Of a DNA stretch of 53,373 nucleotides, positions 16,885 to 26,658 are shown piece after piece. Made by a program: the position numbers and the translations under genes. The stretch comes from an uncultured Erysipelotrichaceae bacterium (GTDB lineage Bacteria > Bacillota_I > Bacilli_A > Erysipelotrichales > Erysipelotrichaceae), in contig CANDJN010000013.1 of the NCBI GenBank assembly GCA_947385085.1, forward strand, positions 1 to 53,373. The letters are read 5' to 3'. The notes beneath the pieces are model-generated. The model searched no databases, had not been told where the DNA came from, and saw only the letters and a list, made by a program, of their open reading frames with translations. Positions within the stretch are counted from its first letter, which is position 1. The number at the start of each line of letters is the position of its first letter.

Positions 16885-18780
16885 ATGAAGCTAGATAATA
16901 AAACGCTTATTAACAAAATTAAAAATGAAAAAACATGGATTTCTGCCAAAGAATTGGCTGAATTTTTTGGTGTTTCCTCACGTACGATTCGCAATCGAAT
17001 CAATGAAATCAATCATTATACAACACTGATTCAATCATCCTACCGTGGTTATCTTTACAATTCTACAGCTAATTGTGAAATTGAAAATAAATCAAACAAA
17101 AATAATAATGAATTGGTGGAATTTATACTAAGAAAATTAATTCAAGACAAAGAGCTAATTAATATTTATGATTTAGCAGATTCTATGTATATCAGTGATT
17201 CTCAATTTGAAAGAACACTCAATCAGGTAAAAGAATACATTACACTTTTTAATTTAGAATTGTTTCGAAGAAGAAATATGATTCAATTACAAGGAAATGA
17301 GCTGGATAAGCGAAGATTAATTAACAACCTGATCAGAAAAGAAAATGCGAATGGCTTTTTATCATCAGATACCATTGAATCCTTTATATCTCATAATGAT
17401 TTAGAATTGATAAAAAACAGCATACAAAGCATATTTGAAGAGCATAAAATTAATGTGAATGACTATGGTTATTATACAATTCTGCTGCATATCATTATTA
17501 TTCATTATCGAGCAAGTCAAAGGAATTACGATGATAATACTCATGCACCTGCATTTAATGAAAATGATCAAGCTTATAAAGTTGCCAGTGAAATCATTGA
17601 AATCATAAATAAGCAGCATAATATAACTTTGCCAAGCCAAGAACTTTATAATTTGACCATTATCATTAACAATAATTGTACGAACGCAATTCACCGTGAT
17701 AATTATGCATTGGATCCTGAATCCTGCATTGGAAGCAAATATATCAATCTTACCAAAGCGATATTAAATAAATTAGTTGAGAATTATTATCTTACACCTT
17801 TTTCTGATGAATTTATAATTAATCTCTCTATTCATATTAAAAATCTTATAAGTCGCAGTGAAAACAATACTTACACTATGAATCCTTTAGCATCTAAATT
17901 TAAGGAACAATATCCGCTGATCTATGACATGGCTTCTTTTATTATGAAAGAAGTAAATAAGTTCACTCATATTAATATTATTGATGATGAAATCGCCTTC
18001 ATTGCTTTTCACATTGGTTCCTACATTGAAAATTCACGGATCAATCAAAATAAAGTCAACTGCTGCATACTTTATGCCGATTATAATAATATGTTTGTAA
18101 AAGCAGAAGAACGTATATTATCGCAATTAGGCGCTGTTTTGTATATTTCAAAAACTTTATCTATTAGATATTCCCATCATATTCCAGAGAATACGGAATT
18201 AGTCATCTCCTTATGCGGAAAGATTCCTGACATAGACAAGCAGATTGTTTACACCAATATCCTGTTGTCAGATGAAGATATAAACCTAATAAGAGAAAAA
18301 GTGGAGGAAATCAACCACAAAAAGAAAGCAAGGGCAATCAAAGAGAGCTTGCGTTTCTTTATTAATGATGAATTATTTAAGAAAGACTTCTATACAAAAG
18401 ATCATATAGAAATGATTCAAGCGCTAGCGAGGGACTGTGCAGACAAGGGTCTTGTAGATAAAAGTTTTGCTGATGAAGTTATTGATCGAGAAATGCTTTC
18501 CTCGACTTCCTTCTCAAACGGTATTGCCATACCCCATTCATTAAATGCCAGTGCTTATAAATCTTTTCTTTATATTGTTTTGAATTCAAAAGGTATGAGG
18601 TGGGGAAATCACCTTATTAATATTATTGTGTTAATTGGGACTTCCAACAATGACCGCCAAGCTTTCAAAAATGTTTTTGATGGGATCATTGAATTATTGT
18701 ATGAACCCGAAAATATAAGAACGCTATTGAAATGCTCAGACTATAATGATTTCATCACGGCTTTAATTCACCTTTTATAA
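16885..18780 (+). CDS. LicR/BglG-family PTS-controlled transcriptional activator
   Basis: Five-domain regulator, 631 residues: DeoR-type helix-turn-helix (WISAKELAEFFGVSSRTIRNR, about 17-38), a second Mga-like helix-turn-helix (about 75-125), two PRD domains (about 175-390) whose His residues are phosphorylated by the PTS, a IIB-like domain with a Cys pair near 395 (NCCILYA), and a C-terminal IIA domain of the mannitol/fructose type with the active His in IAIPHS (about residue 550). Such proteins switch on a sugar operon when its PTS is busy and HPr can phosphorylate them. Transcribed away from the IIB-IIC-IIA-GH1 operon, with the palindrome between them; control of that operon is a strong inference. 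Confidence 0.9.
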   Translation: MKLDNKTLINKIKNEKTWISAKELAEFFGVSSRTIRNRINEINHYTTLIQSSYRGYLYNSTANCEIENKSNKNNNELVEFILRKLIQDKELINIYDLADSMYISDSQFERTLNQVKEYITLFNLELFRRRNMIQLQGNELDKRRLINNLIRKENANGFLSSDTIESFISHNDLELIKNSIQSIFEEHKINVNDYGYYTILLHIIIIHYRASQRNYDDNTHAPAFNENDQAYKVASEIIEIINKQHNITLPSQELYNLTIIINNNCTNAIHRDNYALDPESCIGSKYINLTKAILNKLVENYYLTPFSDEFIINLSIHIKNLISRSENNTYTMNPLASKFKEQYPLIYDMASFIMKEVNKFTHINIIDDEIAFIAFHIGSYIENSRINQNKVNCCILYADYNNMFVKAEERILSQLGAVLYISKTLSIRYSHHIPENTELVISLCGKIPDIDKQIVYTNILLSDEDINLIREKVEEINHKKKARAIKESLRFFINDELFKKDFYTKDHIEMIQALARDCADKGLVDKSFADEVIDREMLSSTSFSNGIAIPHSLNASAYKSFLYIVLNSKGMRWGNHLINIIVLIGTSNNDRQAFKNVFDGIIELLYEPENIRTLLKCSDYNDFITALIHLL

Positions 18781-19140
18781 CCACAATTTGCAGATATGAA
18801 TTCATTGCGGTGAAAATAAATATATTAGGTTAAATACTATCATTATCATTCTATCATGCCGATAAAAACATAGAATCATGTAATATTTCCAGTTAAATTT
18901 TGAAGACTTTAATAAATACTTTTTAAGCATAATTATAAACTTTCATTCATTAACATTATTAATTATGATAACAGTTTCTATTAACTGCAAATTAAGTCAT
19001 GCGACATTTAAATTATGTGAATTTTTGTTTTCTTATTGAAACAAAAAAGAAATCGCTGTAAAATAATACTGTCATGATGGGGTCAGATTTAAGAAGGAGA
19101 TACTGGGTTACAATGGGGTATTAGCCATAGAAAGGGGGAG
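18781..19140. other. AT-rich intergenic stretch
   Basis: No gene on either strand. No clear terminator follows the regulator. The only definite element is the promoter at 19036-19064; a weak inverted repeat (TTTTTGTTT / AAACAAAAA, about 19022-19047) overlaps its -35. Confidence 0.6.
19036..19064 (+). promoter_or_regulatory. Sigma-A promoter upstream of the small gene before ku
   Basis: TTGAAA (19036-19041) and TAAAAT (19059-19064), 17 bases apart, on the plus strand. Confidence 0.65.
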
Positions 19141-19146
19141 ATGCCG

Positions 19147-19437
19147 ATGTTGCAGAGAAACCGTAATCAAAACATCGTGGATCAGCTGGAATCAAGTTTG
19201 CGCTCGTATCAGGAAACACACGACACAAATCAAATCGTAGATATTTTAAACACGGCTAATAAAAACGGGCTCCGCTATGATGTGGATACCCTTAATTCCT
19301 TGCTGGATCAGTTTTATCATACACGTGGGGCAGCTATCGCTATTTATGATGAACTGTATCCGCCATCACCCGAAGAAGCACAAAGGCTGCGTAAAGCGCG
19401 CAGAATGGCTGTCAAACAGTCAGGAATTATTGCATAA
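19147..19437 (+). CDS. Small hypothetical protein (96 residues)
   Basis: Not recognised. The protein is hydrophilic, probably all-helical (QNIVDQLESSLRSYQ..., NSLLDQFYHTRGAAIAIYDE), with a basic C-terminus. GGGGGAG lies 6 bases ahead of the ATG at 19147; the ATG at 19141 touches it and is unlikely. It has its own good promoter and a terminator after it, so it is probably independent of the ku-ligD pair that follows on the same strand. Confidence 0.65.
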   Translation: MLQRNRNQNIVDQLESSLRSYQETHDTNQIVDILNTANKNGLRYDVDTLNSLLDQFYHTRGAAIAIYDELYPPSPEEAQRLRKARRMAVKQSGIIA

Positions 19438-19474
19438 AGCATAATAACAGTATCGATTACATTCATTATGACAA

Positions 19475-19508
19475 GAAGGCGATGCTTTTCTGACCGGCAT
19501 CGCTTTTC
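19475..19508 (+). terminator. Terminator between the small gene and ku
   Basis: GCGATGC (19479-19485) pairs with GCATCGC (19497-19503), followed by TTTT. Confidence 0.65.
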
Positions 19509-19562
19509 CAGTTGCATAAAGCAAGCCTTTCAAACCATACTAGAGAACATGAGGTGATCATG

Positions 19563-20357
19563 ATGGCTATAGCACATAAAGGCGCCATTTCCTTTGGCCT
19601 AGTACACATACCGATTGCGCTGTATAAAACAACACAGGATAACGATATTTCATTCAATCAGTTATGCAAAAAAAGTAAACAGCGCGTGCGCTATAAAAAA
19701 TTCTGCGGCAACTGTGAAAAGGAGCTCAAAGCAGAGGACATTGTAAAGGGCTATCAGTATGAAAAGGATAAGTATGTCATCATGACCCAGGCGGAATTGG
19801 ATGCGCTGAAAACCGAAAAGGATCGCTCGATTCACATTCTGCAATTTTGCGATTTATCAGATATTGACGACATCTACTATGAGAAAAACTACTATGCCAT
19901 TCCCGATTCCGGCAGTGAAAAAGCCTATGAATTACTGCGTTTGGCGATGATGCAATCAAGTAAGGTTGCCGTTGCCAAGACCGTATTAGGCACGAAGGAA
20001 ACACTGCTGGCACTCTGTCCGAAAGAGGATCATATACTCATTAAGACGCTGTTTTATCATGATGAAATCGCTGCCATTCCCAAAGCATTCGCCCATCCGA
20101 AAATCAGTGCACAGGAGACGAAAATAGCGCTGCAGCTCATGAAGGCGATGGATGCGCCCTTTGAGCCATCCCAATATGAGGATGAGTATCAGCAGCGGCT
20201 CATGGATGCTTTACAAAAGAAGATTCAAGGTCAGGAAATTGTCAAGGCGGAAGCAACGGAAGCCGACAGTATTGCCGATTTGATGGATGCCTTAAAACAA
20301 AGCGTTGTCATGCAGAAAAAAAGCGGTTCGATGCGCAAGAAAGCGATAAGACACTGA
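19563..20357 (+). CDS. ku: Ku, DNA-end-binding protein of bacterial NHEJ
   Basis: Bacterial Ku forms a homodimeric ring on double-strand break ends and recruits ligase. The start of the fold is typical (AIAHKGAISFGLVHIPIALY), followed by LCKKSKQRVRYKKFCGNCEKE and the long beta-barrel core; the tail is lysine-rich. 264 residues is normal. GAGGTGATC precedes two consecutive ATGs; I take the second (19563) for spacing. An in-frame ATG 51 bases further up has no ribosome binding site. The ligase gene starts 2 bases after the stop. Confidence 0.95.
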   Translation: MAIAHKGAISFGLVHIPIALYKTTQDNDISFNQLCKKSKQRVRYKKFCGNCEKELKAEDIVKGYQYEKDKYVIMTQAELDALKTEKDRSIHILQFCDLSDIDDIYYEKNYYAIPDSGSEKAYELLRLAMMQSSKVAVAKTVLGTKETLLALCPKEDHILIKTLFYHDEIAAIPKAFAHPKISAQETKIALQLMKAMDAPFEPSQYEDEYQQRLMDALQKKIQGQEIVKAEATEADSIADLMDALKQSVVMQKKSGSMRKKAIRH

Positions 20358-20358
20358 C

Positions 20359-21294
20359 ATGGATGATGTGTTTTCTTTGCATCTGCTCTCCCCGATGCTC
20401 ATTGCCAATGAACAGCCTGCCTTTAACGATGCGAATTATATTTATGAATTAAAATTGGATGGTACACGCTGTCTTGCCTATTTAGACAAGGATACGCGTT
20501 TATTCAATAAGCGCAAGCTTGAAATCACGAAACAATTTCCCGAATTATCAAAGCTTCATACGATGGTGAAGCATCGCTGTGTTTTGGATGGTGAGCTTTT
20601 TGTGTATCATCATGATCACGTAGATTTCTTTGCGTCCCAGCGCCGTTCCTTAACCAAGGATCCCTTTAAAATCCGTTTGGCTGCTTCACAGATGCCTGCC
20701 AGCTTCACCGCTTTTGATATTTTGTATGATGATAATTGCCTCGTGAATGAGGAACCACTGATGCAGCGCAAGCTGCGTTTGGCAAAAATCATAAAAGCAG
20801 AGAATGAGCGATTTTCGATTTCCCGCTACATCGAAGAAAATGGCATCGCCCTGTTTCAATTGACTACACAAAAGCAATTAGAGGGAATTGTGGCAAAGCG
20901 CAAGGACAGTACCTATACATTCGCAAAGCGAACCAAGGACTGGATTAAATGCAAAAACTGGGAAGAGGATGACTTTGTGATCTGCGGCTATATTGAAAAG
21001 GAAAAAGGTATCCTTTCCTATGTTTTGGGACAATACCAAAATGATCGTCTCATATACAAGGGACATGTGACGATGGGGGCGACCCAAAAATTTCTTCATT
21101 CCTATCCACTGGAAAAAGGAAGCTGTCCCTTTGACACCATTCCCGAAGGAAATAAACAAGCAGTATGGCTGAAGCCGCGGCTGGTAGCGATTGTCAGCTA
21201 TATGGAAAAGAATACCAACGGTGGTTTACGGCAGCCGGTTTGTCGCGGTATTCGTGATGATAAAGACCCTAAAGCGTGTAGCGAAAAAAAATGA
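20359..21294 (+). CDS. ligD: ATP-dependent DNA ligase, LigD ligase domain only
   Basis: Joins ends held by Ku. The adenylated Lys is in YELKLDGTRC (about residue 32); further nucleotidyltransferase motifs are LDGELF, AFDILY, EGIVAKRKDS and DWIKCKNW; the C-terminal third is the OB fold. At 311 residues it has only the ligase module: no polymerase and no phosphoesterase domain as in mycobacterial LigD. Coupled to ku with a 1-base gap and no clear ribosome binding site of its own. The stop codon lies inside the terminator hairpin. Confidence 0.93.
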   Translation: MDDVFSLHLLSPMLIANEQPAFNDANYIYELKLDGTRCLAYLDKDTRLFNKRKLEITKQFPELSKLHTMVKHRCVLDGELFVYHHDHVDFFASQRRSLTKDPFKIRLAASQMPASFTAFDILYDDNCLVNEEPLMQRKLRLAKIIKAENERFSISRYIEENGIALFQLTTQKQLEGIVAKRKDSTYTFAKRTKDWIKCKNWEEDDFVICGYIEKEKGILSYVLGQYQNDRLIYKGHVTMGATQKFLHSYPLEKGSCPFDTIPEGNKQAVWLKPRLVAIVSYMEKNTNGGLRQPVCRGIRDDKDPKACSEKK

Positions 21295-21310
21295 GGAAGT
21301 CCCTCATTTT
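21288..21310. terminator. Bidirectional terminator between ligD and pepA
   Basis: AAAATGAGG and CCTCATTTT pair perfectly around a 5-base loop. It serves the two converging genes and overlaps the last codons of ligD. Confidence 0.8.
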
Positions 21311-21315
21311 CTTTA

Positions 21316-22719
21316 TTATCGGCACAAATTAGCCAGTGTACGCACCATAACACCGCTTGCGCCATGAGCTTTACTATATGCCACACCGGCGATATCCAAA
21401 TGAATCCAAGCGATCTCTTTCGCAATAAATTCCTCTAAGAAACAAGCCGCTACGCTTGCCCCGGCGCTGTCCTTTACGGAATTGACAAGATCGGCGCTGT
21501 CTGATTTTAAGAGCTCATGATAGGCTTCATTTAACGGCAATCGCCAGCCGCTTTCATCGCTTTCCTCCATGGCCCTCACAAAATCAGCGTAGAACGCTTC
21601 GTCATTCGCAAACACACCGGTATACACATCACCCAATGCCCTGCCGCAAGCGCCGGTAAGCGTTGCGATATCAACGATTCGCTCCACATGAGGAATATGA
21701 GTTTGCGCATAGGTAATCGCATCACAGAGAATCATGCGCCCCTCCGCATCCGTATTGACGATCTCTACTGTCTTACCCGACATTGTGGTAATGACATCTC
21801 CACCTTTATAGGCTGAGCCATTGATCAAATTCTCCGTGGCTGGTATGACCACGGCAATATTGCGCGCAAAGTGATTGGATGCGATAATCTCCAGAGCGCC
21901 TAATACATCCGCACCGCCGCACATATCATATTTCATATCGAAATTGTCACCCTTAAGATGATAGCCGCCGGCGTCGAACGTCAAGCCCTTACCGATCAAT
22001 ACCGTATAAGGATCCTCCTTATCGGCGCCATGATAAGTCAACACGATCATGCATGGCTCTTGATCACTGCCCTGAGCTACCGCCAATAGTCCTCCGGCCT
22101 TCAATTTCACAAGATCACTGCGATCCAAAACTCTACAATCCAAGGAATAGCGCTTTGCCAATTCCTTCGCCTCTTCTCCTAGTTGCTTGGGAGTCATGAA
22201 ATTGGCAGGAGTGTTCGCCCAATCACGGGCATGATTGATTCCTCGCGCGTAAGAACAGCCTCGCTCTAAATCCGCACTGACATCCTCATTCGCTACGACA
22301 TCCGCATCATATTTCACTTCAATCTCACTGCCGATCTTTGCCTCCCGATATACGCTGTATTCATAAGTTTCCGCGAACAGCTCTGCGATCTTATGAATAT
22401 CAATATCATCGCACACCGCCGTTTTCGCAATCAGCGACACCGGGGATTTCACTTCCTTTACCACAGCCGCAAACGCTTTGCGCATCCGCTTTGTGGTCAT
22501 CGCATCACGTTTGCCCATTCCTAAGAAAATCATTCGCGTAAACGGAAATTTCCCCAACGTGTAAACCGTCGTCACACTTGCCAAGGATTGATCCAATATC
22601 GAATCCAAATCATAGCCCATCCGTTCTTGAATGGTATCGCAAACCGTCTCTTTTTCATACACCGCAATGATGACATCGCGTGTGCTCTCCTTCACACATG
22701 TATACGCTGCCTGTTTCAT
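21316..22719 (-). CDS. pepA: Leucyl aminopeptidase, M17 family
   Basis: A cytosolic two-metal aminopeptidase that trims N-terminal residues from peptides. The C-terminal catalytic domain has the family hallmarks GKGLTFDAGGYHLKG, MKYDMCGGADV and the signature NTDAEGRMIL; the N-terminal 150 residues are the variable macro-like domain. The start is the ATG at 22719 with GAGG 6 bases upstream; an in-frame GTG at 22731 overlaps that site. 467 residues, normal for the family. Confidence 0.93.
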   Translation of the reverse strand: MKQAAYTCVKESTRDVIIAVYEKETVCDTIQERMGYDLDSILDQSLASVTTVYTLGKFPFTRMIFLGMGKRDAMTTKRMRKAFAAVVKEVKSPVSLIAKTAVCDDIDIHKIAELFAETYEYSVYREAKIGSEIEVKYDADVVANEDVSADLERGCSYARGINHARDWANTPANFMTPKQLGEEAKELAKRYSLDCRVLDRSDLVKLKAGGLLAVAQGSDQEPCMIVLTYHGADKEDPYTVLIGKGLTFDAGGYHLKGDNFDMKYDMCGGADVLGALEIIASNHFARNIAVVIPATENLINGSAYKGGDVITTMSGKTVEIVNTDAEGRMILCDAITYAQTHIPHVERIVDIATLTGACGRALGDVYTGVFANDEAFYADFVRAMEESDESGWRLPLNEAYHELLKSDSADLVNSVKDSAGASVAACFLEEFIAKEIAWIHLDIAGVAYSKAHGASGVMVRTLANLCR

Positions 22720-22843
22720 CGTAATCCTCACTTTCCAATGATTAATATATCTAAAATCTCAACAGTGGTATTATATCACCTTTTACATAGTTTTACTCAC
22801 TTGATTTTTACACTTCACTACATACATTATTGTCACCTATGCA

Positions 22844-23511
22844 TCATAATTCCAGACTATTCGGATTTAGCAAAAAATCCATAATCCCCATCACCACGAT
22901 CCCTTCTTCATTTCGCCATAATTTAATTCGATCCTTGACCACGATAATTTTTTTAAAGGAGTCTCCAATATGCATTAATGTTCCTGTTGCATTATATCAT
23001 GATCGGGAATCGCAAACGCAGATTGAATATAATATCTCTGACTGCCGCGATTGCAGAAAAAATCAACCTCCAATCTTTTGCGCACAGACTTTCCATTTTT
23101 ATCACGTTCGCTATGCTCAACCACACCGACATCTACTTGAAATCCCCGAATTAATAATTCATTATAGACGATGTTTTCCATGATATGATTTTCTTCTTGC
23201 TGTCTAAAATTAAGTCTGGCATTTCTCAGTCCTACATCGGTGAAATAGTATTTAAAGGGAGACGCGATATATTTTTTTCCTTTAATATCATATCTCTCTG
23301 CTTTATTATCAAAGAATGCATCCACAAGATATTCGATATACAAACTAATTGTTTTATCACTGACATGTAAGCCGTTACTGTCAAACGTTTTTGCCAGCTT
23401 GGTCGGATTCGTAAAAGAACCAATGGCCGAGGCAAGGATATTGACCAATGTATCCATCGTATTATCCCCTCGTAATTTATAACGATCCTCAATATCCTTC
23501 AAATATATGAT
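22844..23511 (-). pseudogene. Remnant of a DUF4143 ATPase: N-terminus lost, frameshift near C-terminus
   Basis: Only the back half of the family is present, from YLKDIEDRYKLRG on; no Walker motifs remain. Upstream in frame a TAA closes it directly beside the stop of the serine hydrolase gene. The main frame (ending at 22975) shows the winged-helix part and the nuclease-like EVDFFCNRGSQRYYIQSAF, then breaks; the expected end (SFKKIIVVKDRIKLWRNEEG to the TGA at 22844-22846) lies in another frame. So it has one 5' deletion and one frameshift. Related to the intact ATPase at 1966-3321. Confidence 0.85.
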
Positions 23512-23523
23512 TTACAGCTCTTA

Positions 23524-24852
23524 TCATTCCTTCATCAGCTGATAAGCCATCAGCCATTGATTCAGTTCACAGATGATCGCCTCCCCATCTGCGCGATTTG
23601 TCGTGTAAATTCCTACCAAGTATGGTCTGGGCGTATATACAATACCTACAGCATGAAGATACCTGTCGTATTGACCGTATTTCTGCGCAATTTCAAAGAC
23701 ATCACTGCTTTTCTGTAAAAAGGATCCGACTGCCGCTTTTTTCATATAGGCAATGATATTCGCATATTTCTTCTGATTATCATACAGTATTTTCATTACA
23801 TCATGCATATAATTCATTGATACGACATTTTGTAAGAAGAACTCTCGCGACATTGTTTTCTTTGTGTATTTCGTCAACTGTTGCCGAAATTTCATAAAGC
23901 CGCCCAAACCGCGTACCAGCATATTCGTTGCCGTATTGTCGCTGTTTTCAATGCTTTGTTTTTGTAAATACGAATAGGACAGCGCTTCTCCGATGCGATG
24001 CTTTTTCAACGTATCACCGCCGCCTGCTTCTACATCGTTCTTTATAAAAACGATCGTATCCTCAGGTTTCTTGGTCCCTTCTACATACGCATCCTCATAA
24101 AGCATATTCAACGGTACCTTAATAGTGCTTGCCGCATTGATGAATTGATCGCCATTGTATATATAGGTTTCTCCATCATGAATAGAATCATAGAAAAATG
24201 CAAAGGAAGCTTTTGATAAGCGTTTTTGACGAATAAATTCCTCTACCAGTTCCTGTGCAGAATGCACATCGGGAATTTGCGGCAATGACAAGATTTTACG
24301 CTCCACCTTTAACGTTTGACATGCCGATGTCTTATTATCATATTCATCGCTGGCATTGACGCAGATTTCCTGTTCGCCTTCTTTCATCTTTTCAAGCGCA
24401 GGCTCCACCTCAATCATTACATCGCTATCATCCTCAATTGACCATAGCTTTGACGTCAGCGCTTTGCCGTTATATTCATAAATTGTGACCGGATTTTGAT
24501 CAGAAAAAACAATGACCGGAGGCTTGTCATCCACAATCGCAATATGTAGCGTAAAGCGCTCTTGGGCAAATTCCACTTCCACATCATAATCGCCGATTTC
24601 GCTCATGGAAAAAAGCTTAGGGTCAAAATCAACCGTCTCAAATTGAGAGCCGTATTCCAAATATGCATCACTGTTGGTCGGGATCGTATCGCCATAGGAA
24701 AAGGTAAAGGTCGGTTTTTTGATGTAGGGATGCAAATGATTTTGATACATGATGAAAATACCGCCCGCGAATACAAGCAGCAAGCTGATGAGCACCAGTT
24801 TCTTTAAATGTCTTTTCGATGATTTTGATAAATCATTCGCTATCTGTTTCAT
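23524..24852 (-). CDS. Membrane-anchored serine hydrolase, class A beta-lactamase-like fold
   Basis: Residues 18-36 are a single N-terminal membrane anchor; then come about 150 residues of Ig-like beta-rich domain and a C-terminal penicillin-recognising domain (about 200-440). Active-site motifs: STIK with the nucleophile Ser242 and Lys245, and SDN at 304-306. The third motif, normally KTG, reads HAVG at 400-403. Such proteins are found in many Firmicutes and are often annotated as beta-lactamase, but a cell-wall role is as likely as drug hydrolysis. The start overlaps the preceding glycosylase gene as ATGA, with AGGAG upstream. Confidence 0.8.
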   Translation of the reverse strand: MKQIANDLSKSSKRHLKKLVLISLLLVFAGGIFIMYQNHLHPYIKKPTFTFSYGDTIPTNSDAYLEYGSQFETVDFDPKLFSMSEIGDYDVEVEFAQERFTLHIAIVDDKPPVIVFSDQNPVTIYEYNGKALTSKLWSIEDDSDVMIEVEPALEKMKEGEQEICVNASDEYDNKTSACQTLKVERKILSLPQIPDVHSAQELVEEFIRQKRLSKASFAFFYDSIHDGETYIYNGDQFINAASTIKVPLNMLYEDAYVEGTKKPEDTIVFIKNDVEAGGGDTLKKHRIGEALSYSYLQKQSIENSDNTATNMLVRGLGGFMKFRQQLTKYTKKTMSREFFLQNVVSMNYMHDVMKILYDNQKKYANIIAYMKKAAVGSFLQKSSDVFEIAQKYGQYDRYLHAVGIVYTPRPYLVGIYTTNRADGEAIICELNQWLMAYQLMKE

Positions 24853-25364
24853 CTATTTCCGCTCCTAATATCATGATGTTGATAAATGCGATCCAGTTGC
24901 ATAAACCATTGCGCAAACAAATCTGCCTCCGATATAGTGCGATTCGCATTGCTTGTGCTGGGACAGTATACATATTCTATTTCGCATTGAATCGCCATAA
25001 GGCGTTCATACAGAGAAAAGCTTTTTTTACCGTTACAAATTATTAATGAGATTTCCGGATATTGCTTTAATAGTCCGGGAATGTCGTTACATACTTCATT
25101 GCGGATTGCCGAATCCAAAGAGCCGCTGCGATCACAGCTACCGATCACATCCCATAATATGATGCCATGATCCTTGATGCATCGCTTTTTTGCCTCATAA
25201 TCGAGAAGCTCGACGCGAAAATACGATGCCATGAGCGGCCAAAAGCGATTATGACGATAACCGTAATATTCCTGCTTTGCCAAAGAGGTAACACTGGGCA
25301 TAGAACCGAGAATCATCAGTCGGGGGCGCTTTGCGATGATCGGTTCAAACCCGTGCAGCGACAA
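24849..25364 (-). CDS. DNA-deoxyinosine (hypoxanthine) glycosylase, UDG superfamily
   Basis: A base-excision enzyme of uracil-DNA-glycosylase family 6, removing deaminated adenine. The N-terminal motif LMILGSMPSVTSLAKQEYYG followed by HNRFWPLM is characteristic, as is CPSTSNANR near the end. 171 residues, a complete domain. It begins with TTG at 25364 (GGGAG 6 bases upstream) inside the last 20 bases of rimO and ends in an ATGA overlap with the serine hydrolase, so the three are cotranslated. Confidence 0.85.
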   Translation of the reverse strand: MSLHGFEPIIAKRPRLMILGSMPSVTSLAKQEYYGYRHNRFWPLMASYFRVELLDYEAKKRCIKDHGIILWDVIGSCDRSGSLDSAIRNEVCNDIPGLLKQYPEISLIICNGKKSFSLYERLMAIQCEIEYVYCPSTSNANRTISEADLFAQWFMQLDRIYQHHDIRSGNR

Positions 25365-26658
25365 CTTCTTCTCCCTTCAAATCATGGGGCAGTGCTTCAC
25401 TAACCTTCACCTGCACAAAGCTGCCAAAGGGAATTGAGCGCTTACTTCGAAAGAACACCAAGCCATCGATATCATCCGGTGCGCTGGATTGAGAACGGCC
25501 GCGATAGATACCACTGAGTCCATCCTGTCCTTCCACCAGTACTTCAATCACTTTTCCAACGTATTCCTGTTGTTTAGCAAGGGAAATCTGTTCCTGTAAT
25601 TTCATTAGCTGTGCCAAACGCTGTTCCTTTAGCTGTGGTGCGATGGCGCCGGGAAAGGCAAAAGCCGGCGTGTTTTCCTCTGCCGAATACGTGAATGCGC
25701 CCATACGATCCCAGCGTGTGTCCGCTATAAATTGTAAAAGCTCGGCAAACTCCTGTTCGCTTTCCTGTGGGAATCCGACAATAAAGGTCGTGCGCAGCGT
25801 TGGCTGAGAATGATAGCGTCGGATCATATCCACGAGCTTGCGAATCTCAGCGACACTGCCGCGGCGATTCATTCGTTTTAACATATCATCATTGGCGTGT
25901 TGCAAGGGAATGTCAAAATACGGCACCACCTTAGGCAGCTTGGCCATGCCTGCCACAAGCTCCTCGCTGATTTCATCCGGATACATATACAGAATCCGAA
26001 TCCAGTGAAACCCTTCTATTTCATGTAGCTTGCGCAACAGTGTTAACAAGGATAATTCTCCATACAAATCAAGTCCATATTTAGTCGTATCCTGGGCGAT
26101 TAATACGAGCTCCTTTACGCCTTGTTTTGCCAAGTATTGCGCTTCTTTCACTAATTGTTCCATCGGAAACGACACATTACCGCCGCGAATCAGTGGAATT
26201 GCGCAATAGGTACAACGATTACTGCACCCCTCCGCAATTTTTAAATATGCCGTCCATGGCTTTGACGCCAACACGCGCCTGCATTTCGCAAATTCCGGCA
26301 TAGCCTGAGCCCCCAGCAATTCCTGTAGGCGCTCATGAAGATGGGGATAATCACGGATCGGGATCACCGCGTCAATTTCCGGAATATCCTGTTGTAACTC
26401 TTTCTGATAACGCTCAGCCAAACAGCCTGCGACAATCAATTTCTGTAAATTCTTTTGCTTATATGCCGCCATTTCAAATATCGTATTGATCGCTTCTTCT
26501 TTGGCAGAATCAATAAAACCGCACGTATTGATGATAATCGCTTCCGCATCCTGAGGATGTGTGACCAATTCATGACCACCCGCCGTTAACATTCCCATCA
26601 TCTTTTCACTATCGACTAAATTTTTACTGCATCCCAGCGAAACCAATCCGACTTTCAT
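25345..26658 (-). CDS. rimO: Ribosomal protein S12 methylthiotransferase
   Basis: A radical-SAM enzyme that adds a methylthio group to an Asp of ribosomal protein S12. Domains: N-terminal UPF0004 with Cys of SLGCSKN, CGFID and VAGCLAERY holding one Fe-S cluster; radical-SAM core with CSNRCTYCAIP; C-terminal TRAM domain ending at VVAARV. KVVPYFDIPLQH and MNRRG are shared by MiaB-like enzymes, and the short TRAM linker fits RimO. The start is the ATG at 26658 (GAGAGG upstream) rather than an in-frame codon at 26685. 437 residues. Confidence 0.93.
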   Translation of the reverse strand: MKVGLVSLGCSKNLVDSEKMMGMLTAGGHELVTHPQDAEAIIINTCGFIDSAKEEAINTIFEMAAYKQKNLQKLIVAGCLAERYQKELQQDIPEIDAVIPIRDYPHLHERLQELLGAQAMPEFAKCRRVLASKPWTAYLKIAEGCSNRCTYCAIPLIRGGNVSFPMEQLVKEAQYLAKQGVKELVLIAQDTTKYGLDLYGELSLLTLLRKLHEIEGFHWIRILYMYPDEISEELVAGMAKLPKVVPYFDIPLQHANDDMLKRMNRRGSVAEIRKLVDMIRRYHSQPTLRTTFIVGFPQESEQEFAELLQFIADTRWDRMGAFTYSAEENTPAFAFPGAIAPQLKEQRLAQLMKLQEQISLAKQQEYVGKVIEVLVEGQDGLSGIYRGRSQSSAPDDIDGLVFFRSKRSIPFGSFVQVKVSEALPHDLKGEEVVAARV

